Positions 46,001-58,654 of a stretch of 64,000 bases of DNA are shown here, piece after piece (position 1 is the first letter of the stretch; each line of letters begins with the position of its first letter). The stretch covers positions 124,001 through 188,000 of the forward strand of contig VXIS01000048.1 in the NCBI GenBank assembly GCA_008704415.1, in the 5' to 3' direction. This DNA is from Sphaerosporella brunnea (taxonomy: Eukaryota > Ascomycota > Pezizomycetes > Pezizales > Pyronemataceae). The notes beneath the pieces were generated by a model. The model did no database searches. It saw nothing but the letters and a program-made list of their open reading frames with translations, and was not told where the DNA came from. The position numbers and the translations under genes are program-made.

Positions 46001-49000
46001 CATAGACACCTTCCACATTGACAAGTGTGAGGAGACCAGGTCGTTCATCACCGGCAACAAAGTCGGTCACCGTCAGAACCTGGATAACTTCATCTCCCAA
46101 TCCCTTAAGGGCATCGAAGATGTTCGTATCAAGGAGTTCGCCCCTCACCCCAGCGACATTTATCCTCAAGACGCTGCCTTGTTCTCTCTGGCGCAAGAGT
46201 GTGTCAATAAGGATGTCGTCATCATCGAATCGATCCTTGCTCGGCGTGAGTAGCTCCAGAAGTCGGCCAAGATCGTCCACAGTTGGTCGATTGGCAAACT
46301 CCATGTTGGTACCCTCAATTGACAGTCTGACATCTTTCCGACCCGGGTTTGGTCCAGAAATATTGATCTTGTCGATGCCAATAGTCACCCCTTTACCGCT
46401 CTGGAAAGTAACCTTGACAGGCGAGGTTTCTAGTTTGACCTCCGCGTTCGTACCAACCACGTCGAATACCAACCCACCAAGCTCGCAATGCACCTTCATG
46501 TCAACCCCGGGCACCGCAGATTCATTTTCAGGCCAGGGCGGGGGTCCCCCTGTCTTTCCAATTGTTGCAGTGCTTGCAGTCGTGCTAGCTATCACACTTC
46601 CAACTCCACCAAACGCACTAAAAGTCTCCTCGAGCCTCTTCAGATCGCCCCGTATTTTCAATGGCAAGGTCTTAATATTCACTCGGACCTTCGACGGACT
46701 CTGCGAAAAGATTACAGTAATATCGTCGTCGTCTCCTGGGCTGTTTCCGAGAAGTCGCCCAGTAGCAGTGCTTGCACTAGAGCGTTTTCTATGATGCGAG
46801 GTTGACATCTTAGCGGACGGTACCGGCAGTGGTGCAGAGCGCAGGAAAGTGATAATACCCTCCGCTTCGTCCTTCAAGGCAAATTTTTTGACCGATAACT
46901 TGTTGGTAGATGCTTCTTCATCGAGACCTCTCCGGAACAACTTGACATCGTTAAGAAGACACTGAAGTTGGATAGTTTCATCTCCAACGTCTTCCTGGTA
47001 GTTGTCCGTGTAGAATCCAGCGAGGTGCTTGATCATGCGTACGTCTATTTCTTCAGCGACGAGTCCAACCGTCTGTTTGCCCCCTTCTTCGGGCCGAGAC
47101 TTGGATCGCTTTGTCGGCGTCTCAGTGCCTTGTTCTGCCAAAACATTTTGGACGGCTTCCAGGAGATGCGCCAACATCTTCTCGGTATGGATGTCGACAG
47201 TGCCGCGAATATTTGACGTGATAATTTCGATATCGGGAACCCCCGAGAACGCGAAATCGGTGAGGTTTGCGATTGATGGGGTTGTAGGCCTGGCATCTAT
47301 GGAGTCCACGATCTTAACACGAGGACCGGTTCGCTGGTGAAGCTGCGATGGGGACGCAGACGGCGGTGATCGGGGGACGTATCTCGATGCATACGTGGAG
47401 AATGCGCCAGGCATATCGTGTTGACTTGACCCACGAGTCTCCTCTGGTCTGTCACGAACAGGGGCTTCGTCTTTCGGAACTACCGCCACACCAGCCGACA
47501 ACGAGGGATAGTATATCGTGACAATATCAACATCGATACACTTCTTGCGGATCGATCTTGGCATCGGTGAAGGTTCGGGAGTTATCGGACGGGCTTCTTC
47601 CGCGACCGAAGGAGGAGACCTCTTCGGCAAAGACAAGCCACCATTAATAAGCCTATCCAATCGCTGGTCCATTTCATCGGCATCAATCTCCTCGACCTCG
47701 TCCTCTCGGCCGTCAGGGTTGTGTGCCCTAAGCTCTGATTGTGATCGCAACATTCCACTCGTGGCAGACATATACAAACTGTCCGCCTCCTCCCGGGAGA
47801 ATATGGTGGATTGGCTTAGCATTCGGCTAGCTTCCTGGTCCATTTCGTCGCCGCTGCTATCGACGTCACTCAGGGCAGATGAGGGAACTTCGGAGAGACC
47901 TTCAGCGGGGCCTTCAGTAGGGTCTTCGATGGGACCTTCAGAAGGGCCATCGGAGGGAACTTCGAGCAATACTGTTTCAGGATTGGATTGATCAAAATGA
48001 GGAGCTGTCGACGGACTCGCTGCCTGTGAAGAGAAAGGTGATGAGCCAGCAGATAACACTGACGCAGATGGTGACCGTCGCTCGATAGGCATGGAAGGTG
48101 TGAACGAAGCACCACCCTCAACTTCATCTTCACTGTCTTCGTCGGCCGCATATTCGTCGAAATAGTTTTCGTGAAGAACATTGCTAGGGCTCCTTGGCCT
48201 TGTTGAGGCTCGCATCATCGACGGCCTGGCGAAGGCAAGTACCTCTTCATCCGAATCGTCGAAGTCGGTAAATCTATCTTCTTGCTCATTTTGAAGATCA
48301 ACACCAGCTCCGACTTCGTGATCGAATGGGGCTACCGATCGTGGCCTCGGGGAATGTGAAGGTGATATTGGCGCTTTTGGTGAATGTGCAGGGGAACGGG
48401 AGGGCGAGCGAGCGACAGGCGAAGAATGCACCGCCGTAGCAACGACTTCTGCCGGTTTCTCCGCTGGTTGAGTTGCTCCAGGAACATCCTTCTCTGTAGC
48501 AGCTTCTGAAGCAGTACCGAATACGACACTATCCTCCTGGCTACTCTCCCCAAACAACGCCTCCGAGGCTGTAATATAGCCTTGGATATTTTCCAGAGTG
48601 ATGCGACGCTTTCCTTCTTTTCTAGGCTTCTCTCTTGCATCCTGCCAGGTCGACGAGCTAACATTGCGCGATACCCCCTCTATATCTATCTCGTCAACCT
48701 CAACCTCTAAAAGGACTCTCTCCCCTGCTTTGTCCTCCCGCAGAGTCGCGCCAAGAGAAACTTTGACGTTCAGCACCCTCACAACCATCCTATCAGCGAT
48801 TCCCTTGAACATATTTGCCAGTATTCCTGGCAGGCCAACTGACGTGCCCACTCCCAGGCCGTCATCGTCGTCCACCGATGCCGTGCTCGATGACATAATG
48901 CTGGCATCCATCGGCGCCTCGGCGTACAGTGAGATGAGCTGCTGCTGCTCTGCCGGAGACTGGGAGTGTAAGAAGGACTGAGCTAGGTCTTCGGCGGTTG

Positions 49001-49497
49001 CGGGAAACTCTTCCGGATCAAGCGCGATTTTGTCACCGGGTCGCGGTGTTGGTGGTGGTGAAGGTGTGGACTCGGACGCATCGTCGGGCGGCAGCGGGGT
49101 GACCTCAACGGCCAGTCTGACATCGTGTATGAGGATTTCTACGGACCCAGATAGTAGCAAGTCTGCCGGCAGCGTGATCGTTAAAGTCCCAACGACAGCT
49201 TCCTTCAGCTCGAAACGTGGTGGTATTTTTACGATGGTGCACAACCTCTGCAAGCAGTGATTAGAAGGAGGCGACTTTAGGCAGCGTTGTCGTAAATTCA
49301 AACGAAAAAGGAGGCTTTGTTCTCACCTCCACCTTTATGCCAACATCTTTGACAGTGAAGACCGAATTCTTGCCTATAGAACCTTCCAGATTTGAGAGAT
49401 CACCAAGTGTGCGTTCCTCCAATAGATCAAGACGGTTCAACAGATGTCGCACGAGTCGCTTCTGCCATTGCTGTGGGAGACGGGGAAGCGAAAACAT
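43001..49497 (-). CDS. ATG2: Autophagy-related protein 2, lipid-transfer protein
   Basis: Exons 49497-49327, 49247-44749, 44698-43308 and 43257-43001 encode 2105 residues. Intron phases are 0, 2 and 1, and introns are 49-79 bp. The N-terminus ([22 protein letters not shown]) is the chorein-type segment that starts the lipid channel. It is followed by [16 protein letters not shown] and [11 protein letters not shown] Ser/Glu/Pro-rich acidic linker at about residues 250-640 is disordered. The C-terminal third holds the ATG2 conserved parts: [27 protein letters not shown], then [21 protein letters not shown] and [18 protein letters not shown]. The last exon encodes an amphipathic helix region. 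Known role: bridges ER and the growing isolation membrane and moves phospholipids, working with Atg18 and Atg9. The start Met at 49497 is the family N-terminus. Confidence 0.97.
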
Positions 49498-51265
49498 GGC
49501 GGGTGGTTGGGCCGCGGTTGGGCGTGGGCGTTGTTGGTGTGGTTGTTGTGGAAGAGCTTTCGACAGCTTCTTCGTAGCTAAGCTACAGCGGCTCTGCCAA
49601 TCGATGTTGGGCGGCTCCGTAGTGAGGCTAGGTATCAGTTGTATTCAGCATTTGGAAAATTGGAGAAGGCGTGAACGTCGTGAGTTCAGAATGGGCGACC
49701 GAGTATGCAGAGCGAAAAACCTTGAATGGCGGGTTGCAGGCGAGACACGAGACTTGTGTGGTGGTGGTGGTGGTGGTGGTGGTGGTGGGTCGTTGGAGTT
49801 GGTGGTGGGGAAGGGATGATAAAATTGCGGGCTCAGGGTTACCATGAGGGGAATTCATATGCGGGGCACCTCACGTTCTGAGCGGCCGCCATTTTGAAAG
49901 GCTATGGAATTCCATACATTCTTTCAAACTCTCGAGTCAATCTTTTTTTTATTTTATTTTTTTAATTTTTTATTTGATGGACATGGCACTCGACCGTTCG
50001 GGCCAACCCAGCAGGATGCAAGGTTCGGTGGTGTTGTCATTCGAGATTGTTGCGCATGTGAGCCGTTGGGAATGGCTGCATGATAAGTGGTGGTGACATC
50101 TGGACCGTGACAGCGTGCCTATCTATCGAATCAACCACTCAAACAGTGATGGGGAGATGGAATGATTCATCGGAGACGAGAATGAATGAATGGATGGATG
50201 GATGGGTGGATGGATGGATGGCAGGTATGTAGAACAGAGTAGACGAGATCGAGAGAAACGCACAACGACCCGAAGGTTAGAATGAACGCTTTGCACTCGA
50301 AAACGGAGCCGAACAACTCTCCCTCTCGAAAGCCGGCCACGGCCCAACAAGCCCCGGAAGTTTACTTCGCAAGCGATGCGAGCTCGGCAGGGACCGAGGA
50401 AAGCATAGATAGCATGTTGTCTCCGCCTGTAAACGGGCGCGAGATGGGATGACGTGTCGCAAGGCAAAGCACCATTCCCATCGGCAGTCACTCTACTCTA
50501 GCCTTCATCGGCGCATACACTTTCCTTTGCGCAGCGAACGAAAACAGCATCCACGCTGCCCATCGTCCCAGGCTTTTCTTTTTTGGTGCGGCCCTCTAGC
50601 CGCACACAGGGGTCTCACCGCTGTGCACCGAATCGCACTCGGTCAAGTGATATTTACAGCATAGCTGTCTTTGCAGCAGCACACGGCTACTTCGCCGTGC
50701 TGCGAGGTTTTGCAGCCGTGCTTGGAAGCGAAATACTCACTTTCACGAGCTTTCGTCAATTCCTTTTTTGAAACGTTGAGGATGGGTGAATCGTCGAGAG
50801 TTGCAATCGGAAGGCGATTTGCAGTACCTGTTAGCTCGGAACATGCAGTGCAGTCAAAAGGAGGTGATGGGTTGTAGAGTAGAGTAGGTAGATTCTCGTC
50901 AGCTTCGACTCGTGCAAAATTGCTGCCAACACGTCATATTTGCGGGAGACGCTTCCGCTCGCGCTTGGTGTTGCAGCCGCCGCCCGCTATCACGTGATAG
51001 AGAGTGCGGCTCTGCGCACAATGGCGCTAACTTCTTACGTCGTTCACGTCTTGGCGGCAACATCTCAATTCCCAGCGCACAGCGCGTCGACAGATCGCGA
51101 CAACAAGAACGCCCAAGAAAAACTGCAACGATTCCCAGACAGCAATCTTCACCGACAGACTCGGCCTCCCCCATCTCGAAACAGTATTCGACCCAGGTCT
51201 CGCTCCCAACCAAGTGCTTAGTACCCACACGACTTTCCCGACCACCAAGCAACCAAGTTGCGACG
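49498..51265. other. Divergent Atg2/Nup85 promoter region
   Basis: A GTG microsatellite lies near 49757-49788 and an ATGG tandem run near 50183-50222. Long T runs occur near 49943-49972. Short frames opposite Nup85's leader do not look like genes. A 14-bp palindrome is annotated separately. Confidence 0.4.
50987..51000. promoter_or_regulatory. Palindromic CACGTG-containing site
   Basis: CTATCACGTGATAG is a perfect 14-bp palindrome with the TCACGTGA core used by basic helix-loop-helix factors of the Cbf1 type. It lies 266 bp before the Nup85 start and is the sort of site that could serve that promoter. Confidence 0.45.
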
Positions 51266-54171
51266 ATGGATTCTCAACGAATACCTCTCTTCAAAGCCAC
51301 CGTTTCCGACAAACCGAAACAACCCCAGTTCCTCCCCCCAGCGTCGAACGTTCCAAGCAACGGCCTATTCTCTGCTCAGTCAACACCTCAGGGTGACCGT
51401 CGCCATGTTGCCCCGGCTAGCAACTCACTCTTCGCCGGCGCAACTCCCGGCGCCAAGTTGTCTTCAAAGCGCGGCGGCGCAGGTCTGTTTGGTGCAGGCA
51501 GCGGCAAGCCACCATCCTTCAGCTTCAGCCCGGTCGGAAGCTCCAACGGCGAGTCGTCACTGTTCTCTCCCGGCGCCTTTGCATCGCCGCCAAAAGCGAC
51601 GCGGCCCACCGCTGCTCTTGGCAGGTACACAAGCCCTCTATCCGACGATGAAAGTTACATCGACAAAGGTTCGCCCAGAATTTTCGAGGATGATTCGCGG
51701 GGAGATCCAGCGCCGCAGGAGGAAGACGACGATACCGGGATGTTTGGCGATGAGGAGGATTTCACGGAGGACGACACCATTCAAGACTCGCCGGAACGGG
51801 CCGATGGGCTTTCCCACTTCCGGGAAGAGATTGGAACAGCAGTAAAGGAGCCAAGCGCGCTGATCATCCGCACAGATGATCTGATGGAAGAGCTGTCGAA
51901 GACCATGTCACCCGCGGCTTATGAAGACGATGAGTTTGATTACGATGATGATATGGACATGGACCGCCGTCTCCCAGTCTCTTCCGAAGAGCAACAGGAG
52001 AAGCTTACCGGCATCTCGAAGGTTTTTTTACAGACTCTCCACGATAACCTGCCCAAGTCCAAAGCCGACAGTGACTTGCACCGTGCTTATTATATCGCCT
52101 CCTTGGTTCTCCCGATGTACCACTCCACCGCAAATGCCACCGAAGTGTTGCGCAAATGGCTGTTCTACCATCACCCTAATCCGAGCCCGTTGCAGTTGAC
52201 CACTCTGAGAGGAATGCATCCCAACAGCGCCTTTGCGTTCAACTTTTGGGACATCGTCATCCGGCTGATACTCCGTGGTGAGCTACAAGAGGCCATTGAA
52301 GTGTTGCGCGGTGCCAATTGGGATATGCGCAGCCAAGATGCACCTGCTACAACCAAGCCCGCTTTCGGCGCGCAGAAGGTGCTCGAAGAGAGATTCTCTC
52401 GTTCCGAGATTGCCAGTATCAAGCAGGCGGTATCGACCCTGATCAATCTCCTCACGAGATGTCCAGGTAGGGGCCGCTCGTCTTACCAGCCACCACTAAA
52501 CTTCTTTCCTTCAGCCAACCTTTCATTGGATTCACCTGGAAGTCCTAAGGATTGGCGGATCTGGAGGCTCGAGGTTGAGACCGCTTTGGAGGATGTCAAG
52601 GGGTTTGTCGATGATACCGAAGGTGAAGGTCATTACTACGGTGTCTTCCAACCCCGGGCCAAGGTTCCCAAGGAAGCCCGGAGACCGCTACTGCGTATAT
52701 ACGAGATTATGCGTGGCAGCAGTGGAGAGGGCGGTACGCACGACACTATTTTGAGCGAATCAGAAATTTGGCAAGAAGCTGTTGTCGGACTGATGATGTG
52801 GACAAGGGAGGTCAATTCTCCACAAGCCTTCGAGGAAGATCAATTTGAGGAAAGCTATGAAGGCTATGAACTGCAGCACCTAAGCCAGGGACAGTACCAC
52901 TCGCTTGTGAACCACCGCAGGCAGTTGCAGTTAGCCCAGCTTGCTTCTGTCATGGAAACCATCGCCGACAACCGACCGATAAACCCTACTGATTCTCTTG
53001 AAATTACGGCTGGTGGTGCGATGGCTTTTGATCCCTCGTTCATCGATCAGCTTGCGAAATATTCACCTCTTGTTGGTGCCGCAGTTGTTGAGATTGGAGG
53101 TTGGGGGGGATGGGTCAAGCGTGAAACAACGCCGAAGGAACCTACGGATGGTGGTACTATGGGCTTCCTGGATGAAGAAGATCTTGCGGTACTGGAAACC
53201 GGAGCCGAGGAAGTCGATCTCCCTGCCAAGGCTGCGGAAGATCTACTGCGTCAGTACGCTTCTAGTCTCTTTGGCACCACCTGGGTAAACGAAGACGCAG
53301 AGATCGAGGGGTGGCAGATCGGCATGAACGTCCTCAAGCGCACCAAGGATGGCAAGGAACTAGCCAGCTCGGTCTGTTGTTTCTTTCTGTAGGATTCTCT
53401 CTTGGCCACCGCTGACTTCAGTCACAGCTTCTCACGCAACTGCCTCTCACCTCCACCCCGCGCGTCGAGAAGCTCTTGAAACACACAACCGAACAAGGGC
53501 TCGAGCAGACCGCATCAGATATAGCCTTCAACTGGGCTACGCATCTACAATCGAATACGCAGAACTACGGCGACATCCTCCATTTCCTTGCGCTTGCAGC
53601 TTCTTTCAACGCCGACGCCCGCAAGAAGCTCCACGAAATCACCACTTTCCTCCTCGAGCAATCTCTGCTTTCCTCTGGCCCGTTCCCCGCGAAAAATGAA
53701 ACGGATCCAAGACTTCAGCACCTCCTCTCCTCGCCGTCAGAATGTGCCTCCGAGATACTCCGGTTCGAAATCTCTGGCTACGCTGCTCTGCGTACTTTTT
53801 ACGCGCTCCGAGAGTCTGCGCCTGGGACGGCTGTCAAGGCACTTACTGCTGTCATCCGCGCCGCGGGAGAACCAATCGATGGTGGCGTGTGGGATAAGGA
53901 ATGGGAAAGCCCCGTCGAGCCAACAGTATTACCCGCGGTATTACGCGAGCTGTTGACGTGCGCAGACGCAATCGGAGTCACGGAGGCATTGGATGTGTGC
54001 AAGGTACTCACAGACTGGGAGGCATGCGGCGAGAGTCTTAGAAAGGCAAGCGTCGAGGTTGGGCCTGAGGGTAGCTGGGTGGATCTGGGCAATCAGGGAG
54101 ATGTAGTTAAGCGCGTCCGACAGAGGCTTTGTGGAGTCCTCGCTAGGGGCTGGCTAAAAAGCGGCGAGTAG
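51266..54171 (+). CDS. NUP85: Nuclear pore complex protein Nup85
   Basis: Exons 51266-52466, 52515-53371 and 53428-54171 encode 933 residues. The first 190 residues contain LFGAG, LFSPG and FSFSP segments, an FG-like tail seen in filamentous-fungal Nup85. An acidic stretch follows, rich in Glu and Asp (about 130-240). From about residue 250 the sequence is alpha-helical as in the Nup84-complex scaffold: LHRAYYIASLVLPMYHS, EVLRKWLFYHHP and FAFNFWDIVIRLILRGELQEAIEVLRG. The last exon continues with FNWATHLQSN and ISGYAALRTFYALRE. Nup85 binds Sec13/Seh1 and forms one arm of the Y complex. The 48-bp second intron (GTAGGG...TTCAG with a CACTAAAC branch) is a multiple of three without a stop, so retention would only insert 16 residues. 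Confidence 0.92.
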
Positions 54172-55469
54172 AATTCGCTTGCTGCTGCTGCGTTGCCTAT
54201 TGGTGGCCCTAGACTTTGGGAGTGGCGTATGTAATATGCTTGATCTTTTTTTTATATCTTTTTTTCTTTTTTTTCTCGCACTGCTGGTGTTTTTGTCTTT
54301 ATGTACAGAGGCGAAATGGGGGGATCTCATTTTAGTGCTTTGATCGAGTGATCATGAGGGTTTTTGTGTTGCTACGATGGATGGATGGCTGGAGTAGAAG
54401 GCAGTTTTTCAGTCTTAATATCTTTAGGTTCGGGTGACATCGTTCGTTTGCGTCAGACATTCCCAAAAGATTTACTGGAGCTTGTTGACCACAACCACAC
54501 ACACAACACATGCCCGACGCTTACTTAGGTACTGACACAGCACCGGGCTCCCACTGTCCAGTCTCCTCCGAATCCTCCGTCTCCTGTTCACAATCATCCT
54601 CCCCTCGCAACAGCACCTCTATGGTAGCATCGATCTACAGTAGATTACCCAGCGTACGATAACGATGCTCTTTTCCGAAGCACTGGGGTGTTGGGCTTTT
54701 CCAGTCATAGGATGTCACTCCACTGCTTTGCTTTTTTTTTTTTTTTTTTTTTTAATAGGTATATAAATTAATTTTTTATTTTTTTTGATCCCGCTCGTAC
54801 CGTAGGGTCCCACCCACGGTAGAAGGAAAGGCTGTAATCACTCACTCCTTGTTGCACCCTGTTTTTATTCCTATTATTGACGCCCCTCAGACGGGATCGG
54901 AAAGTCAATCCCGGCCTCGGTGGATGGTCTCAACATGTAAACGTCTTACCGACGCCAGATATACCAGTGAGAATGAGGCGACGGATAGCCTTGGTCGTCT
55001 CCTGGGATAAACGCACAGTAGTGCGCGTTGAGCGCTGCCACGCCCCAGTGTTTCCCAAGAGAGCACAGTCGAGCCCGGACTGTACAAGTGGTCATGCACA
55101 GGTAATTTGTGTAGACACGCTTCACTGGAGAGCACTCGTTCTTTCAAAGCCTGTCCGGCCGCGAGCTTCCAGCCATGGCTCTTTAGGCTGGCTATCAACA
55201 ACAATGGCTGGGGCCTCGCTTGAAGTGGGTGACGGTGTGTTCTTCTGAGCGATATGTAGAGTCGCTTGTAGATGGACAGAAAGCAACGAAAGGGGCGATG
55301 AAATCGGAGGTTGGAGGAACGAGATCCGGCAAACCTCAAGTTGATAATTCGACTCATGAAAACGAGACCTGAGTGACTAGTCATGACCGCGGTCAAACAG
55401 CCACGTCAAGCCCTAACCTGACCGTCCCCGCAAGTAAGTACCTACATACTCGCACATCCTCAACCCGCC
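54172..55469. other. Region between Nup85 and the cyclodeaminase gene; possible P-loop gene remnant (minus)
   Basis: On the minus strand one frame reads SGLDCALLGNTGAWQRSTRT, then KAIRRLILTGISGVGKT at about 55080-54940, with a P-loop-like GxxGxGKT. Further on, IDATIEVLLRGEDD to a stop at 54521 looks coding, and upstream KNTPSPTSSEAPAIVVDS (about 55245-55190) does too. I could not join these pieces into one frame with good splice sites, and stops interrupt each. A long poly-T run (about 54733-54753) lies between. It could be a decayed NTPase gene or coincidence. Confidence 0.3.
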
Positions 55470-56477
55470 ATGCCGCTGATCCTCACCAACCGACAGATCA
55501 CCACCATTCTGCACACGCTCAGTTCCGCCGAGCTCACTCGCTTCACGGCCGCCCTTACGGCCGCTTTCGTCGCGCTCTCCACGCAGCCAGCATCGGTCCA
55601 GCAGCCACTACGCACCTCGCTCACCACCGCGAATGGCGGAACAAGCCTGTGCATGCCCGCCGCATTCGACGGCGTCACCGCCATCAAAACCGTGGCTTTG
55701 GGCCCGGGCCACCCGCCGCGTGGAACGTTGACACTGTACAGTAGTGCCACGGGTGAGCTCGAAGCCATGCTCAACGCGGAGGAAATCACGGGGTTCCGCA
55801 CGGCGCTCGCATCTCTGTTGCTGCTTCAGCGACGGCACGCAACACCCGGACTGGAGGTGAGGCGTGTGGCGGTGTTCGGCACTGGGAAGCAGGCAGAGTG
55901 GGCCGTGAGGTTGTTGCTGAAGATGTTCCCGGGCGTTGGGGTCACTGTTGTCGGGCGAGGGACCAGCGGGGAGGTGTTGCAGAAGTTGCCGGCGGCTCTG
56001 GGCTTCGAGTGTTGTGTCATTGGCAGGGCTGAGGATGGGTCCGAGGAGGAGCTCGAAGTGCTGCTGGCTGAGGTCGATGCCGTGTTTTGCTGTACTCCTT
56101 CGTGTGAACCGTTGTTTCCCATGCAGTGGTTAAGGATCGAAGAACGCCCGGTTTACGTGAGCTTGATTGGGAGCTACAAGGCACATATGGTGGAGGTTGC
56201 GCCGGAGCTGTTGAAGGCCACGGGAGTTACGGTGGTGGTTGATAGTGCAAAGGCGTGTTTGTCGGAGGCAGGGGAGGTGATTCAGGCCGGGCTGGATGCA
56301 AGTCAATTAGTGGAGATTGGGGCGATCTTCAACACCGGTGCTGCAGCGGTGGTTGAAGGCTCGTGTATCTTCAAATGCGTCGGATTGGGGGTTATGGATC
56401 TGGCCACTGGGAGAGAGATAACGAGGATCGCACGGGATAGGGGGGTCGGTGTAAATGTGGACAACTTTGATGGCTGA
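55470..56477 (+). CDS. Ornithine cyclodeaminase / mu-crystallin family protein
   Basis: A single exon encodes 335 residues. The Rossmann motif is VAVFGTGKQAEWAVRLLL (about 134-151). The substrate/cofactor pocket lysine is in the AIKTVALGPG stretch (about 70), and the family C-terminal text PVYVSLIGSYKAHMVEV and ASQLVEIGAIF are present. Known members deaminate ornithine to proline with NAD, reduce ketimines (mu-crystallin), or act as alanine dehydrogenases. The exact reaction cannot be told from sequence. Substrate-binding residues differ between subfamilies, so a ketimine reductase or a biosynthetic role is equally likely. The next genes downstream are a Zn2Cys6 regulator and an ABCG exporter. 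The ATG at 55470 is preceded by CAACCCGCC and starts directly at the family N-terminus. Confidence 0.9.
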   Translation: MPLILTNRQITTILHTLSSAELTRFTAALTAAFVALSTQPASVQQPLRTSLTTANGGTSLCMPAAFDGVTAIKTVALGPGHPPRGTLTLYSSATGELEAMLNAEEITGFRTALASLLLLQRRHATPGLEVRRVAVFGTGKQAEWAVRLLLKMFPGVGVTVVGRGTSGEVLQKLPAALGFECCVIGRAEDGSEEELEVLLAEVDAVFCCTPSCEPLFPMQWLRIEERPVYVSLIGSYKAHMVEVAPELLKATGVTVVVDSAKACLSEAGEVIQAGLDASQLVEIGAIFNTGAAAVVEGSCIFKCVGLGVMDLATGREITRIARDRGVGVNVDNFDG

Positions 56478-57302
56478 TGGTCATGTTTCCGTGACTGAAG
56501 GACTTCGGTGGTTTTTTTTTCTCCTTTTCTCTTTTTCTCAGTTCTGTCCCGCCCAGATTCGAACTCCCCGACTCCCGTCTTTTCTCTAGATTCACAATGG
56601 TTACAACATGGTGCCACTTTGGTACTGCGGTCAGCGAGGCATTGCACTTTCAGCCAGCCAAGCGTCTTGCGGAAGGGGCAGAGTTGGTATCTACCTACCT
56701 AAGTAGATAGCCGCGGGATGTTTTCCAGCCTCCTGCAATTACATACATGTACCTGTGCGTCATATATGGGCCGTGGAAATCAGCGTGCAAACATACCAGG
56801 TAGATAGCCCAGCCGTTGTCTTTCGGCGTGGAACTGTCTCGGTAGCTAGGCATCTGAAGCAAGCCGAGAATGCCCGAGCAGTTACGTTTTGAAATTTGAA
56901 AAAAAAAAGAAAAAGAAAAAATTGGTGGTTTGGAATCCGAAGGGCCTGGCCTGAGCCTGCTGCGTAAGAAGTATGTTGTCATTTGGCAGCGATTCAAGAC
57001 GCAGAAGTCCTTCGCTTTGGGAAACATATGGGTAAATACTTAAAATAGACAGGAAAAATGTCCACAGCGCTTGCATTGCGGCGGCGGAGGCGGCGATCTA
57101 TTGAAAAGAAAAACGCAAACAAACTACAGGACCAAAAGAAGGGAAAAGAATGGAACCTCCCAAAATTGCCATAAACAAATGAAAAAAAAAAAAACTAAAA
57201 AAACTAAAAGGATGGGTATCTTAGCACTATGAAGTTATTGTACAACGTTCCCGTAGTTAAATAAACTGAACTCCGAATCCAACAAAGCTTCCCCACCATT
57301 CT
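56478..57302. other. Intergenic between convergent genes
   Basis: Only T-rich 3' flanks and short frames; no gene seen. Confidence 0.4.
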
Positions 57303-58654
57303 TCACTGACATGACACTCCGGAGCCTGTACCCACTCTTTGGGCCATACCCCGAATCATCCAAAGCAACCCCAGACAGAATGGTGGTTCTCCTGTTTCAT
57401 GGTTTTTGTTTGCCAGCTCCCTGCCAACAACTTCCCCGACTTCACCCCGGGCACCGCCTCGAGCAATTATTCCAAGACCTTCCTTATTCTTCCCTCGCCC
57501 TTCACAGTGTCGCCGTTGGAGAATGCCTTCTATCTCATCCACAAACCTCAGGAGGGTTTCAAATTCCTTCCTCACCGCGCCACTGGCCATGTTCCGCCAC
57601 GCGCCTCTCTCCAGCTCCACCTCTACACCACCAAGGTTTAGCGTAACTGCCGAGCCGTTATAGGTGGCAATCGAAGTAAGCGCGTTCTCGATGTAGATGA
57701 TGAGCAACGGGATTAGCGTTCCGAGCATCATCATACACACATAAGTGCTTTGTACCGAGGAGTGGCAATAGCGACAGTGCATCGATGTGGTGATTGTTGT
57801 GAGAGTCGTCCGGATCACGGTGAGTGTAGACGGAAGCGAGAAGGATTCCGATGAGGGTGGAGTGCGGAGCGTGGTAATTGCGCTGAAGAAAGCTGGCAAG
57901 CACGAGCACGGCTGCGGAACGGCCGCGAGGGCATTGCACGTAGGTGCAGTCGACACAACATTGCTATCATCCGATGAACTCCACGGAAACAGTGGTGATG
58001 GTGATGATCCAGATGAGGAGGAAAATGACCTCGGTGTGGCCGGCGGGAGGGCCGTGGGGACAGAGTTGAAGGCAAAGTTGTAGTCATTGGATTCGAGGGG
58101 CGGGGTACCGCTGCCGAAAATGTCGGGCGAGCTGCTTCCAAACGACATGCCATTGATCCCCAATCCGTCACCTTGTTGGGCCGCTCCGAACGGATATTTC
58201 TCGAAACCCTGGTTCACGAACTCTGCGCCAAAGAGTTCTGGGAAGAAGAACGGGGAATTCGGCATACCCGTCGAGGCGGATGGTTGCAGAGGGAGCCGAT
58301 CAGCCCCTGGTCGTTGTTCGGTGATCTTTCGAATTTTCCTAGGCCTTCCTGGTGGCTTCGGCGCTGAGTATGTGCATTGGATATGGGCGCGACGACACCG
58401 CTGGCATCCTGCAAGGTCGCCACTGCACTGCACCTTTCTCGCGCCTACATTGGTTCACGCTGCGTTAGTATGTCACAAGGCGGTGAGGCTGAGAGGATGA
58501 GAAGAAGCTTACGGCAGTCATCGCAAGCTGAGCGGCGTTGAGCTTTTGCTGCTTTGGCCATGGTTGCGTAAGTGATTCCGTTGCCAACGCTGCTGCTGCT
58601 GCCAATGGTGCTGAAGCTGCTGATAGAGCTATCATTCAAATTGAAGAGGTCCAT
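57303..58654 (-). CDS. Zn2Cys6 transcription factor, AflR-type
   Basis: Exons 58654-58513 and 58444-57303 encode 427 residues. The 67-bp intron with an ATACTAACG branch site splits the zinc cluster. The joined Zn2Cys6 binuclear cluster has cysteines at residues 44, 47, 54, 61, 64 and 71 with spacing 2-6-6-2-6. A basic linker, KPPGRPRKIRKI, follows, as in AflR/AflR-like regulators of secondary metabolism. The middle part is Ser/Pro-rich. The C-terminal third has a Cys-containing helical region (HCRYCHSSVQSTYVCMMML) and an IENALTSIATYNGSAV segment typical of the AflR C-terminal domain. It is divergent from the ABCG transporter (855 bp apart), so it may control that gene. Its target metabolite is unknown. 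Confidence 0.92.

Noticed and set aside
45400..47991. Long open frames opposite Atg2
   Set aside because: They lie antisense to a clear Atg2 exon and have no domain; they are mirror effects of its codon bias.
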